DNA from: Brassica napus
Taxonomy: Eukaryota; Streptophyta; Magnoliopsida; Brassicales; Brassicaceae
Assembly (NCBI RefSeq): GCF_020379485.1
Contig: NC_063450.1
Location: 32,836,137 to 32,900,136, forward strand
Direction: 5' to 3'
DNA length: 64,000 bases
Under the pieces are notes generated by a model that searched no databases, had not been told where the DNA came from, and saw only the letters and a list, made by a program, of their open reading frames with translations. Made by a program: the position numbers and the translations under genes. Of this stretch, positions 22,277-33,645 are shown piece by piece (position 1 is the stretch's first letter; each line of letters opens with the position of its first letter).

Positions 22277-22511
22277 CGTACTGGCTTGAAAAGATTGGTA
22301 ATGCGATTTGTGATTGCTGGATTCTCTTGAAAAAAACATTTTGGCTTTCGCTCGGGGTCTCTTTGTAGTCTATGTAGTAGTTGATATCAGCCAGCTTGAA
22401 AGCTCCCTCCAGATGGCTAATGAAGTTATGGCACAGATCTTTCCCGCTAAAACTGATGAACACTTGCTATTGTTTAGAGACTTCTTGGGAAGAGGAGGGA
22501 AAATCAGCCAT
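22277..22511 (-). pseudogene. TNL exon 1, N-terminal half of the TIR domain
   Basis: ATG at 22511-22509 opens a short Ser-rich leader of 14 codons, then TAG at 22469-22467, then the TIR start QVFISFSGKDL with the alphaA and betaB elements. The segment ends at SSQY, exactly where the retrotransposon interrupts it. The leader and TIR are in one frame, so the TAG is a point lesion in the original gene. Confidence 0.8.
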
Positions 22512-22980
22512 TGCAAAGGTTTTTGGTTGAAAGATGCACTAACTCTGGATCAATTCAATTAATCATATACTGTTTTTGATGGTCAACTTCAACAAGTTTA
22601 TTTTTTATTATCTCAATTGCGTTTCATCATGACCCAGTAATTAATGAATTATTGAAATAAACTTAATCAATCATCTATACCCGGTCTTTTAATATTGAAT
22701 TTATTAGACTATGGTTAAGATCTAATCTGTTATACATAACACAATACACTAGTTTAATTTTGAATCATTAGACTATAGTTAGATTAGATCTAATTATTAT
22801 TCAATTACAAAGACCCAGTAATTAATGCCAGTATCTAATAAATGCCAGTATGTAATTTATATAGTATATGTAGAGCACTTATTGCTCCTAGGATACTTTT
22901 TCTTAACTAAATGCAATAACAACGTGATTCTAGTTGAGATTCTAAAGATTCTAGTTCCCTTGATTCGAATAATTTTTTTA
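22512..22980. other. Upstream region of the TNL pseudogene
   Basis: Non-coding and AT-rich. The motif GACCCAGTAATTAATG occurs twice (about 22630 and 22810), and the actuated segments around them look like a small local duplication. No clear promoter element. Confidence 0.4.
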
Positions 22981-24070
22981 ATTTTTTTCTAAATTATACT
23001 ATTTCGAAATCCAAACCCTAAAACTCAACTCTAAACCTTAAACCATCAATCCTAAACCTTTTTTTTTTTAAATACGAACTCTAAACCCTAAACCATCAAT
23101 CCTAAACCCTATTTTTTTTTTTGAAATAAACCCTAAACCCCGAAACATCAACACTTAACCCTAAATCCCGAAACATCAACTCTAAACCCTAAACCCTAAA
23201 CCTTCAACTCTAAACCCTAAAACATCAACTCTAAACCCTAAACCCTAAACTTCAACTCTAAACTCTAAACCATCAACACTAAACCCTAAACTATCAACAC
23301 TAAACCCTAAACCCTAAAAAGTAAACTCTAAACCCTAAACCCTAAAAAGTTAACCCTAAACCCTAAAACATCAACTCTAAACCCTAAACCCTAAACCTTA
23401 ACTTTAAACCCTAAATCCTAAACCCTAAACCCTAAAACCCTAGAGTTGATGTTTTAGGGTTTGGATTTGAAGATTTAGGGTTTAGGGTTTATGTTTAGGG
23501 TTTAGAGTTGGTGTTTTAGGGTTTAGATCTGAAGGTTTAGGGTTTTAGGGTTTAGGGTTCGAATTTCTAAATAATTTAAGGTTTAGGGTTTACGTTTAGG
23601 GTTTACATTTGGGGTTTAGAGGTGATGTTTTAGGGTTTTGATTTGAAGGGTTTAGAGTGGATGTTTCGGAGTTTAGGATTTAGAGTTGATGTTTCATGGT
23701 TTAGGGTTTAGAGTTGATGATTTAGGGTTTAAAGTTGATGTTTTAAGTTTATATTTAGGGTTTAGGGTTTAAGTTTAGGATTTAGAGTTGATGTTTTAGG
23801 GTTTAGATTTGAAGTTTTAGGGTTTAGAGTTTATGTTTCGGGATTTAGGGTTTAGAGTTGATGTTTCATGGTTTAGGGTTTAAAGTTGATGATTTAGGGT
23901 TTACAGTTGATGTTTTAAGTTTAGATTAGTTAACCATATGTTTTTTTTGTCAAAGGTAATCAAAAGGTTATAATTGTCTTTTACCCTTCATTAAAGATGA
24001 GAGCAAAAGTGGTTAGTGTAACCATGAAAAGTGGTACTTTGAAAATGATATTTTTGACAATTTCTCAATG
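22981..24070. mobile_element. MULE-type MITE with an expanded telomere-like array
   Basis: The right end (about 23960-24070) has TCTTTTACCCTTCATTAAAG, GTGGTTAGTGTAACCATGAA and GACAATTTCTC, homologous to the right end of the MITE at 50115-50575, which has a 9-bp TSD. The left side keeps the family's inner motif AAATTATACTATTTCGAAAT. The centre is a 900-bp telomere-like array. The left terminal repeat is too diverged to fix, so the left limit is approximate. Confidence 0.5.
23011..23930. repeat. Inverted degenerate telomere-like array (CCCTAAA then TTTAGGG)
   Basis: 23011-23445 is rich in CCCTAAA with interspersed CATCAACTCTAAAC. From about 23446 to 23930 the complement TTTAGGG dominates with GTTTAGAGTTGATG. 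The two arms form one large imperfect inverted repeat centred near 23446. Interior degeneracy and the spacer motif set it apart from a true telomere. Confidence 0.85.
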
Positions 24071-26880
24071 TTTTAATTAAAAAAAAACTTGATAAAGATG
24101 AAGAGGGTGTTCAAAAAAATAAAAAAGATGAAGAGAAAATTAACGAAGAGAATGAGACCACCAATTATAAAAGGAAAGAAGAAAGTTCGTGGAAGGAGAA
24201 TGGTTCAGTTTTAGTTAGAAAAGCTAACGACAATTTGATCAAATAGTTAGAAAAAGTGTATGGGTAGAAGAAAGTGTCCTAGGATGTTATCAAAACTGTA
24301 AATGTGATCTACAATGTAATATTTTCTATATATTATATACGTTTACTGACCGAAACATATTTTTTACCTAGGTCAATGTATTTTAAATATATAAATATTC
24401 TTTATGAATAACTTTTACAAGTTCATCAAATTTTATATTTTTTGATTCTTTTTCAGTCTTACTAGTTAAAGAGTGAAGAAATTTTGAATTAATAAAAGTT
24501 ATAAGACCCACATTTATAAGTAAATTTTATAAAAAAAATAATGTTCTTACATGGTATACTACTCTCGAAGAACTAATAGAAAGTTGATATCTTCAACTTA
24601 ATTATATAATGAAAGATCATTTCGAAAAAAAATTATATAATGAAAGATTAAAGTACTCATATCTTGTGAATAAACATATATTTTATATTTGAATTAAATT
24701 TCATTATTTTATATTTGGAAAAGAAACAAACAAACACGTGGTACAGAACAAATTACTTTATTTTTAGAGTGATTTAGGTAAATATACCCATTTAAGATTC
24801 AAATTTGTAGATTTCCCTAATAAATTATAAAGCCCAACTTGTCCACCATTTTGGCTCACAAGTGACGATTATACCCCTTTGAAAAATAGAAGAATCGCAT
24901 AAAGTAAAAGATTGTGTCAGATGGAGAATTTCAGAGAATGTGTTTTTTTGCAGATGTGGACCCTTTCGTAGGAGGCAGTACAACAAAAAGTCCTTTGGAT
25001 ATCCTCTCGATTTTGTACTCGGTTGAAAATTATGTATATATTATTAGACAAGCAATGAGAATGTTAAAATTTATTAATTACCACTAATGACAATTGTTTA
25101 AGAACTACAAATATATATTATTATCGGTTCAAACATTAAGTTTAACTATCCAATGTGAAATAAATTGGTAACAATAAAGAACGTATCTAATATTAAAACA
25201 TTAACATTTTAGTAAACAAATATATTTATTAAAAATATTTTAACATTACGTATGTTAAATTATATGTTAGCATGCTACGTTCATTGATAGTGACAAATAA
25301 AAATGTTACCATTGAAATTACTGTGTTACTGACCAATATGGGGACATATACACCAATTTCTCTAATTATTAACTATAATTTATATGTACATTACTAATTA
25401 TTAATAATATCAAATTGGTTGGTTGCTATATATATAGAAGGACAAGTATAGATTGTACTGAGTACTAGGCTTTATACAATTATATATAAATATGAAAATA
25501 TATATGTGTATAGGTGTTTATGTTCAAAACAATATGCTATATAATATTTAAAATATAATCATTGCTACATAGTTGGTTAGTCGTTAATAACAAATAGGGT
25601 ACATAGTTGTTTAGTCGTTAAGTTTCATGTTAGTGGGATATAGTGATCAGTAACGACCATTGATACTGTTAACGGTGACTTAATTTCTACATGAAAAACG
25701 AATAATAAGAAAATTGTCTGGTCGTTAAAAAAAAAAAAACAAATTGTCTAAATAAAATATACATCCAATTGTTAGTAGAAAAAGTTAGTAAGTGGTTAAC
25801 AAACAATTAGTTAATATACGTCTTAGCAGGTAATTATGTATTTAATGACAAATTGAACTTAAACACATTAGGTAATGAATGTCTTAGCGGCTAAGTGTGA
25901 ACTTAAAATCATTAGCTACACTTCTGGAAACTTTTAATATATTAGTTGCTAAAAAATACGGTAGTGGTTAACAAATACATAAGTAACTAAAACTAGCGAC
26001 CAATCCAACACTTAATAGCGGAAAAAATTGATATAATAGTTATAATTTTTGAATTAGTAGTGCAACAAGAATGCCATTCGGACTTAATGAAAACAAGGAT
26101 ATAAAGTAATATTTAGTTGAAAATTTTCTGTCATACACTTAATGAGCATGTTGTTACTAACCAATAAATATTATTAACAGTTAATAACACAATTAGTAGC
26201 AAAAATATGAGTTACATGCTACAAGAGATTTTTCATCATGAGACAGCGAAAAATATCTTGGTGTAATCGATAGCAAATAGTATTTTAAAAGAGAATTTAA
26301 TTTGATGGAAATTCATAATTACATAAAGTAAAGTGGAAAGAATAAAAAAAACAAGATAAAAAAAGAGAAGAGTTGATAAAAAATGGAGAGGAGAGAAAAG
26401 ATAGAGAAATGAAAGGAGAGGATAATGTGTAGGAGAGTGTGTCGGACGCAAACACGGATCAATGTGTAAAAGATAGTCCTCTGTCATGCGACATTGTTGG
26501 TCTGTGTCTTAGAAAGGTACCTAGTAAGGATAAAATAGTAAAAAAAATGTGGATTCTAAAGCTAAGGGTATATTGCAATTTAAATGTAGCTTTAGGTGCA
26601 ATAGTGTCAATTTCTCTTATTTTAAAGGTGTGAGTTGACCTTTTACCCAATATCTTTAAAACAGGATTGGACCACTCAATTATATAAACGAAAAAGATAC
26701 ATGTCACATGTTAGCCAGGTTCATCCAGATTTTTTTAGTATTGTGGTACATATGAATAAATGTATATGGGCTGTTCAATTAAATGGCAATAAAATATAGT
26801 TATGTTCCAGAACTAGCATTTAAAGAAAAAAGTTTCAAAAATAAAATTCATTGATGGGTAAAAACAGTTATAGTTTATTA
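24071..26880. other. AT-rich intergenic DNA without recognised genes
   Basis: No domain-bearing frames. Between about 25560 and 26040 short motifs such as TTAGTCGTTAA and TAGCGGCTAAGTG recur loosely, reminiscent of transposon subterminal repeats, and AATTAGTAGTG at about 26054-26064 resembles a CACTA-type end. No partner end was found. Confidence 0.35.
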
Positions 26881-27798
26881 ATTATAAAATATATAAAAAT
26901 AAATAAATATATATATATATATATATATATATTAAATTTTATTAAATTTTAAAATTAAGAATAATAATTTAATTTATTTTTTCATTGTTTTTTGGAAGTC
27001 AAGAAAGTTTTCTTAAATTAAACTTTTTGAATGTAACTTATATGTAGTAAAGTCTTCTTAAATGTATATGACATCTTCAAAATATTAGAAATTTTACTAT
27101 AAAGTATATTTTAAAAACTTTGATATTCACTTATACAGAATTTATTAAAGTTTTCCTAAATTTTATAAAGATATACATATTTAGAAATATCTTCTTAAAT
27201 TTTAAAAATATGTAATGCATATTTAGTAATCTTTTTTCTAAATATACATATAAATTAAATTCACGAAAAATATCATACATATTTAGAAATATTTTCGTAA
27301 CCTTTCGGAAGGATTTCATAAAATGTGGGAAGATGTTATATATATCATCATAAATGTATTCCTAAATTTAAAGGAGATGTTATACAAAGTCCGAAATGTC
27401 TCCCTAAATAAATATGTAATTCAAATTAAAAATATCCTTATAAATATACATGCATAATTTTTTTTCCATAAATACAAATTTATGAATAAATTTTTAAATA
27501 CACAAATATAAAAAAGTTTTTTAAATTTTATAAATACATTATACACATTTAGCAATGTTTTCTTAAAACTTTAAAAGATGTTATACATATTTAAGAAAAT
27601 TTTCCTAAATTATAATTTAAATTTATGAAGACTAAATACATATTTAGGAAGATGTTATACTTATTCGTGAATGTTTCCAAACTTAATGAAGACGTAATAC
27701 ATTTTGAAAAATATCTTGCTAAAAATACATATAATTCATATACAATAAGGTATTGATGAATATACTTTCATGAAGGTCTTTTTAAATATACATTTAAG
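26881..27798. repeat. AT-rich degenerate short repeats
   Basis: An (AT)n run at about 26907-26931 is followed by loosely repeated units of the type ATACATATTTAGAAATATTTTC between about 27040 and 27790. Units vary in length and sequence. Possibly subterminal repeats of a dead transposon; no coding capacity. Confidence 0.45.
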
Positions 27799-28320
27799 TT
27801 TTTTTTGTCATCAACTTAAACAGACTGATCTAAGACCCTACAACCAAACTGGCAACTCTGCATCCAAATGAACGACAAAAGACGATTGATTCCTACATTA
27901 TGTGCAAGACCATCCGCTTTTAAATTTTGTGTTCGAGATATATGAATGATCTCTGAGTGGTTGAAACTTCCCTTTCGAAGCTTGATGTCCTTCATGTAAG
28001 TTGCAAAAGCAAGTCATTCTTCTGATGTTGAAACCATATTTACCAATTGAGAACAATCAGTTGCAAATATGATGTGAAACTGGCGTATATTCTGCATACA
28101 TTCCATGGACCAGATAAGCGCTTTTATTTTCAAGTGTAATGGTGATAGGCCGCCTCTCATATTTTTTGCCCCCATCAAACCATCAAAATCTTCTTCTATA
28201 CTATACCAGTCTTGTCCTGAATAAGTTTCATGCGCTTTCGATGATCCATCCGTAAAATCTCATCGACTCAGGATGGAAGCTAAACTTGTCACTTCAACCT
28301 CACTAGATTGGGTGACTCTG
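27799..28320 (-). pseudogene. LINE 3' end, decayed RNase H domain
   Basis: The minus-strand translation reads FTDGSSKAHETYSGQDWY, ALIWSMECMQ, FATDCSQLVNMVS and IHISRTQNLKADGLAH, matching the RNase H tail of plant LINEs and the better copy at 59.2-60.2 kb. In-frame stops are present and the catalytic Glu position reads Lys. The plus-strand T-run 27799-27806 is the poly(A) tail of this minus-strand element, so it is the 3' terminus of a 5'-truncated LINE. Confidence 0.75.
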
Positions 28321-28325
28321 GGTGA

Positions 28326-28800
28326 GTGATACCTAAGCGTCTACCCAAAGTAATGATTCAGTTTCTGCTAGCTAACAAACAACGGAAGAACCGTTTTACC
28401 TTTCGATTTGAGGTGAGGCACCGAGGGAAAGCTTCGAGGAGAAGACCCACCGAGAGACAGATTCGAGGAGAACCAACAAACTACAAAGAAAAACAACCGA
28501 TCAGACCAAGAAGATGCATAATCTAAGACATGCATAATAAAAAACACAACAATCGCTTATCTTTCGATTTCAGAAGAGCAACCGAGAGAGAGCTCCGTCG
28601 CCTCGAGGAGAACTACCGAGAGAGACGTCGCCGACGCGAGCCACCGATGGAGATGTCGCTGACGCGAGCAACTGAAGGAGACGTCGAAATCACCTTTCGC
28701 CGAAAAATCACTTTCACTTCACAAAGTACAACGTCTTCGGTGCACATCAAAGCTGTTACCCCGGATTGTATGAGCCCACTGGACTCCATGCATATTTGAA
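28326..28800 (+). other. Purine-rich segment with open frames, unrecognised
   Basis: Two short frames (28326-28526 and 28530-28799) are rich in Arg and Glu and come from a purine-rich tract in which CGAGGAGAA, ACCGAGAGAGA and CTTTCGATTT recur. The halves look like diverged copies of each other. I see no known domain; it may be a captured 5' UTR or exon. Not called as a gene. Confidence 0.3.
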
Positions 28801-29051
28801 TTTACCTTTGATACTATTTTGTAACCCCTTAACTGTCGCCACATGTGGTTTCACACCCGTTCTCTGCATGTGTACCTCATTCGCTGGATGGCCAATGTGT
28901 TAGTTTATTTTAGAGATTTGTTTACTTATTCTACAATCACCTCATGGTTTTTCATTTTGTTTCCTCTTTATTCACACGATATTAGTAATCTCTTTTTGAT
29001 ATATCACCTATCATTCTAGTGCTCTAGTTTAAACACATTTTATTAACATAT

Positions 29052-29416
29052 TGATAGACCATGGATTTTACCCACTTTTATCCATAGTCTATAAGTGTTT
29101 TAATAACTAATTATTACTATATAGTCTGTTTAGAGTGTTTACAGGTTCAGGTACGTTCTGGAGAAATATGGTGATTTTGGAGTCTTTTGAGGTGCAGAAC
29201 TGCACAGACGCGTCAGATGTCTAGCTATGGATGGAGTTCTTCCCACCGTTATATTGAGGCCATCTGTTGATACAAGATATAGCTTTGAGTTAGCTTTCCA
29301 ATGCCGCCGGTCTGAGGTCAATCAGCATCCTGTAGCAGAAGTTATGTCCATTTTACTGAGGAGTAGCTAGTCTGCCTCGCGAGAGGAAGCTGTCGAGAAG
29401 AGGAACGTATGTCGAT
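29052..29416 (+). repeat. Athila 5' LTR, first part
   Basis: Homologous to 38576-38940. It ends at TSD TCGAT where the Tat element begins. Confidence 0.9.
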
Positions 29417-30738
29417 TGTGGGAACCAAAATTCACACTGTCTATTTCCATTTAAATTAGTAAAGTTAGGAAAACCCCAATTTACTAGATGTCCTGGATAT
29501 TTGTTAAACCACACGCCAAGCAATCAGAACACGCAAGTAAAGACGATAAGAAATAAGAAATCGTAAAAGAGAGCAAAAGGAGTTTTATTCCGAATTCGCG
29601 TATGAGCGTTACAACAAGGTAGAAGCCTCGGCTATGAGATATCTCGGCGAGATACCTAGTTCTAACAACCAAAGACTGCCAAACCTAGTTGAGTCGCATC
29701 TCGAAATAACAAAAACGGAAAGTTGTCTAATTGCTCTAAGTGCTAAGTTTGCTCTGAAAAAACCTCCCCCCATGCTTCTCGCCTAGGACTCCTTATATAC
29801 TGGCTCCTAGGTCGGTTTACGCTTTTCCTCTTCTGCCCTTAAGCCATCATAGCATAAAAATGGAGATATTCCATTTTTTCCGATCCTCGTAATTATCTTC
29901 AAAATTTCGTATTTATCCGCGAAAACTTGACATTAATCTTTCCTTGCGAACCAAGTGTAAACCGTCATGCGGCTTACGAGCTGTTGGTTAAGAAATCATA
30001 AGTTGGGCCTCGAGTCATGTCTTAGGTCCCTTTGGGCCGTCTCTTGACTTGAAGCGTTTATTACGGCTTCTTTCGATAAAGAACAAACTTTCCGCGGTTT
30101 TTACCGTAAAGTTTGATCGATGACTTAGAATGGCGGGAAACATGAAATGGGTTCGGTATGGTCTTCGGGAGATAGCATCGAAGGGTAGACGAGAATGCAT
30201 GGACTAATTGTCGCATCGATGTTTTGGAAGAGCTCGGTCGCTACGTAGCGACCGAGCGGAACGGACGCTACGTAGCGACCGAGCGGAACGGACGGTACGT
30301 AGCGACCGAGCGAATCGAACACTCGGTCGCTACGTAGTGACTGAGCGGAACGAACGCTCGGTCGCTACGTAGCGACCAAGCTTCGGCTCGAGCTCGGTCG
30401 CTACGTAGCGACCTTACAGAGCGAACGCTCGGTCGCGATGCAGCGACCGAGCTTCGGCTCGAGCTCGGTCGTTACATAGTGACCAAGCGGAACAGACGCT
30501 TAGCGACCGAACGGAACGGGGGACGTGTTCGGTCGCTGCGTAGCAACCGAGTGGAACACGCATTCGGTCGCTGCGTAGCAACCTTTTTCGAGCTCTTGTC
30601 CGATGTCTCGTGTTTTCTCCGCAAAGCTTTTCGTAAGAAAGAATCTATTTTGAAAAAGTATTTGTCGAAGAAAGTTCTCGTTTTCTTCTTCGGACGTTTT
30701 GAATGTTAACTTCGTCGTAACCATTTTTGACCCCAACA
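29417..30738 (-). repeat. Tat 3' LTR (1,322 bp)
   Basis: Homologous to 34972-36096 but about 200 bp longer, because it holds about twice as many palindromic units at 30226-30590. Confidence 0.9.
30226..30590. repeat. Palindromic repeat array in the Tat 3' LTR
   Basis: About eleven intact or damaged copies of a palindrome whose core GGTCGCTACGTAGCGACC is a perfect 18-bp dyad, often extended to GCTCGG...CCGAGC and spaced by GGAACGAACGCT or TTCGGCTCGA. CpG-rich against AT-rich surroundings. Confidence 0.9.
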
Positions 30739-30756
30739 GTTAGCCCCCCAGCTCAT
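30739..30756 (-). promoter_or_regulatory. Tat polypurine tract
   Basis: On the minus strand GAGCTGGGGGGCTAAC directly precedes the LTR start TGTTGGGGTC, confirming minus-strand orientation. Confidence 0.7.
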
Positions 30757-30986
30757 TTGAGTCGAGACTCTAGCGCACGGTTTGACGATTTTGGCAAAGT
30801 TAGGCGTATTGAACGAAGTTTACTTCAAACTCCGCGGAAGAAAATTCTTGAGAAAGCATATATTAAAAATATAAAATTCCGAGCCCATACTTCTGTAAGT
30901 AGTGAGCTCTTGTCAATCATTTGCTTCACACCTTCCCTTCTTCAAACCTCCAAAACCTCTCTAGCTCCAAATATTTTGCCTTCAAC

Positions 30987-32261
30987 ATGTCTTCTTCCCA
31001 TGGTAACAAGAGAAGTTCCGATGTTGAGATGGGCGATACCACCTCTCCGGCTCCGATTCCGACTTATCCGGTCGAAGCGCCGGCTTGCGTTGCCGACCAT
31101 CTCTCCTTTCGAGAGAGACTAGTTCATCGCCAAGACGAGAAGGAGCAGGTTCGAGCCGGCTCCAAGTTCCCATCCTCTTCTGAACTGGCCATTGCTCCGG
31201 GTAATGGGACCGAGGTCGTAACTCCACGAGATGCGGGAACTCTCGCAGGCTCGGGCATTCCGGATGCTTCGACTTTACCTGCCGGATCGTCCACGATTCC
31301 GATCCTCGTCGAGGATAAGGAGAGGGCTTCTGACTCTATGCCTCCTCCTCCGGCCAGGAAAGAGATCGTTCTAGCGCTACGTGCTCCTAGTGTTGTTCCG
31401 GTTGCTCAGCCTAAGGGCCAAAAGAGGAAGTTTACCAAGGGCGGTGACGGGGAATCTTCGCAGCAAGGAGACTCGAGCATAGCGTCGGGGCTTCGCGGAA
31501 AGGTTTGTCGCTCACCTAATCTCTTGATTGTTATATATTTCTCTAAAAGACAAAAAATTCCTAACTTTCTTCTCGTTTCGCAGTTCATGTCGTTGATCGA
31601 CGGGATGATCAGCGAGTGCGGTTCTGAGACCAGTCGTCTTGCCGGGGAGTTGTTGGAGCTGCAGGGTAGATGGTCTGAAATCGACGCCATGCTGACGGCT
31701 GTCAAGGATTCTCACTCCGTTAAAGTGTCGAAACTCGAGGTCGCGATAGGGGAGCTCGAGAGGGACCTCGGGAAGACGGCAAGTTCATTGCTTAAGGAGA
31801 AGAAAACCAGGAAGGCCAAATCTTCGGAGGTGCGTCGGCATCAGCGTCAGATAGAGGGCGCTGCAGGATTAGCGAGCCGCGGGATCTGAGAGGCCAAGGA
31901 CGCTCTTCGTTCTGAGTTTCAGGCTCACTTGGCGAAGATCTCCACATTTCTGGGCTCCCTCGAGTGCATCAAGAATAGGGATTTAGCCTTGGCGACAATT
32001 GAGGGCGGGATGGCTGTGGTTCAGTCGTTCCAGAGTGAGATTCCTCCGACCTTAGAGGCCGAAGAGGATCGACTGTTCGGCTGCAAGGGAGATTTGGCAG
32101 TCGTGGATGGAGATTTCGATCTCATCCTAGCTGACCTGAAATCCGCGTGCTTTTTTCCGACGTGTTCAGAAGGCCCGGAGGGGAAAGATCCGGTGCTCGG
32201 AGAAAGCGGAGGTGATGCGGCTCCAGGCTTGGACGAAGCAACGGGTGAAGAGGGAGCGTGA
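30987..32261 (+). pseudogene. Antisense ORF of the Tat element, with intron
   Basis: ATG at 30987 (MSSSHGNKRSSDVEMG). The first exon is rich in Pro, Ser and Glu and runs to about 31502. An apparent intron AAAG|GTTTGTCGC ... TTTCGCAG|TTCATG spans 31503-31582. The second part is strongly helical (LAGELLELQGRWSEIDAML, VAIGELERDLGKTASSLL), likely coiled coil. A TGA at 31887-31889 interrupts it, after which the same frame continues to 32261 with an acidic tail. Strand is opposite to pol. Tat elements are known to carry such antisense ORFs of unclear function. The nonsense codon marks this copy as damaged. Confidence 0.65.
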
Positions 32262-32269
32262 CTTCTGAG

Positions 32270-33640
32270 GATGACTTTGGTTAGATCTCTTGCGAGAGAC
32301 TTTTTTTTTATATTTTATGTTTCGGCCTTAAATGGTCTCATTTCGTGTTTCGGAACTGGCCGTATGTGGCTTTGAATCCCTGCCGCTCTGCGGCTTTCTC
32401 TTTATGACAAGATGATCGAGTTGCATCTTTCATAAGCTTACGTATGGCGTGGAACAAGGGTGATGAGTTGTCGTCTCATATCCTTCTTCGATGTGAAATG
32501 TTTTGTTCGAGATCCGTTTCGAGAGTTTTTCCGCGAGATATCGACTTCGTGGGATATCTGAAGATGTCGAATATAAACATAGAGGCATGGTTTGGGATCT
32601 CGTATCTTTTGGATATCATGCCTTGAGATGTTAGAGACCAGCGCGTTGGGTTTAGGGCAAGACCTAGGTTTACTTTCGGTTTTAAGATTTTATGCGGTGA
32701 CTAGTCGGCTATCGATTTATCTGTCGCGATTTTAACCTGATTCGTACCGATTTTAATTCCGCGATAGGTTCTCGGCTTATATGACTTGTTGGATATGAAT
32801 CGAGCATCTCTCCGGAGACAATTTTTAAGCCAATCGGAAGTGTTGGACCAAAATTTTGGGTTTCTTTTATAGCGCTATTATCCTTGTGTCGGATGTACGA
32901 GAGTCATCTTCGTGAGATGGCTATGTCTGTTTAGGACGTTCGAGAGTTCGATTTGATCAGCACCGGACTTGGCGGCAGATGCCGTCGTTTGGAGTTTTTG
33001 CGCAAAATATGTGTTAAAATGTTCATCATTTTTTTGACGGAGTGTCCGTTTTCGTCGTTCGGAAGAAGTAACTCTCGAGGCATCTCCTGCAACGTCTCGC
33101 GATACCAAAGGCTGCTTCTCCCTAATAGCTGATTTATTTCCGAATATCAAAAATGTTTTGCGGATAAAAAATAATTTGCTTGGTTAAGATATGTCGGAAA
33201 CATCGAAGGCGTGGCAGGATGTTTTCGAATTTGAGAGTATACGAGTATACGTATCGACCCCCCCCCCTTTTAAATGAGGGGGGACAGCTGAATTCGCCTT
33301 TCGACAAACTGCCTACGTACTCCTTATGGAGATCAAGACGTCTCGTAGTTCGGTCATTGTGAGTTGGTTTGTTTAGTGATAATATTTTTTGAGATGCATC
33401 GCATTCCAGGTCCTTGGAATTTTTACGCCTTGCATGTTGGCTATTTCGTAGGAGCCCGATCGGACGACTTTTTCGATTTTATAGGGTCCTTCCTAGTTTG
33501 CTCCAAGTTTTCCCGCGTTTCGTTCAACGGTCTTTTGGAAGACTTTGCGAAGGACCAGATCTCTTTGATTAAATCTACGATTCCGTACGTTGGAATTGTA
33601 GTACTTTACGGCTTCGTGTTAGTAATTTTGGATTCGGACG
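32270..33640. other. Tat internal non-coding region
   Basis: Between the antisense ORF and integrase. No domain seen; contains a C-run at about 33258-33267. Confidence 0.5.
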
Positions 33641-33645
33641 AGCGC

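Larger units (their letters stand above)
11883..22511 (-). pseudogene. RPS4-like TIR-NBS-LRR resistance gene, disrupted
   Basis: Five exons on the minus strand encode, in order, TIR, NBS, LRR and a post-LRR C-JID domain, about 1,140 codons if the lesions are ignored (RPS4 is slightly longer). Exons: TIR 22511-22277 plus 16875-16633, NBS 15600-14574, LRR 14494-14180 and 13617-12698, C-terminal 12572-11883. All junctions have GT/AG and agree in phase. Three lesions are visible: a TAG at codon 15 (22469-22467), a 5.4-kb Ty3/gypsy insertion in the TIR exon, and a 5-bp tandem duplication (13337-13346) shifting the LRR frame. Family role: RPS4-type TNLs act as NADase executors with an RRS1-type partner. 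Its stop lies about 1.1 kb from that of the RRS1-like gene, tail to tail rather than head to head. Confidence 0.85.

Noticed and set aside
23011..23930. True interstitial telomere or chromosome fusion point
   Set aside because: Repeat units are degenerate, mixed with AACTCTAAAC spacers, arranged CCCTAAA then TTTAGGG (not the fusion order), and enclosed by MITE-type ends.
25040..26070. CACTA-like element
   Set aside because: Loose TTAGTCGTTAA-type motifs and one TAGTAGTG were seen, but no matching termini, TSD or transposase.
30226..30590. CRISPR-like or tandem regulatory array
   Set aside because: Repeats are palindromic with irregular short spacers that themselves repeat, and lie inside a plant LTR. 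Not a CRISPR.
30982..31715. Minus-strand frames opposite the Tat antisense ORF
   Set aside because: Although pol is on the minus strand, these frames show no gag or pol motifs, while the plus-strand frame has consistent composition and an intron.
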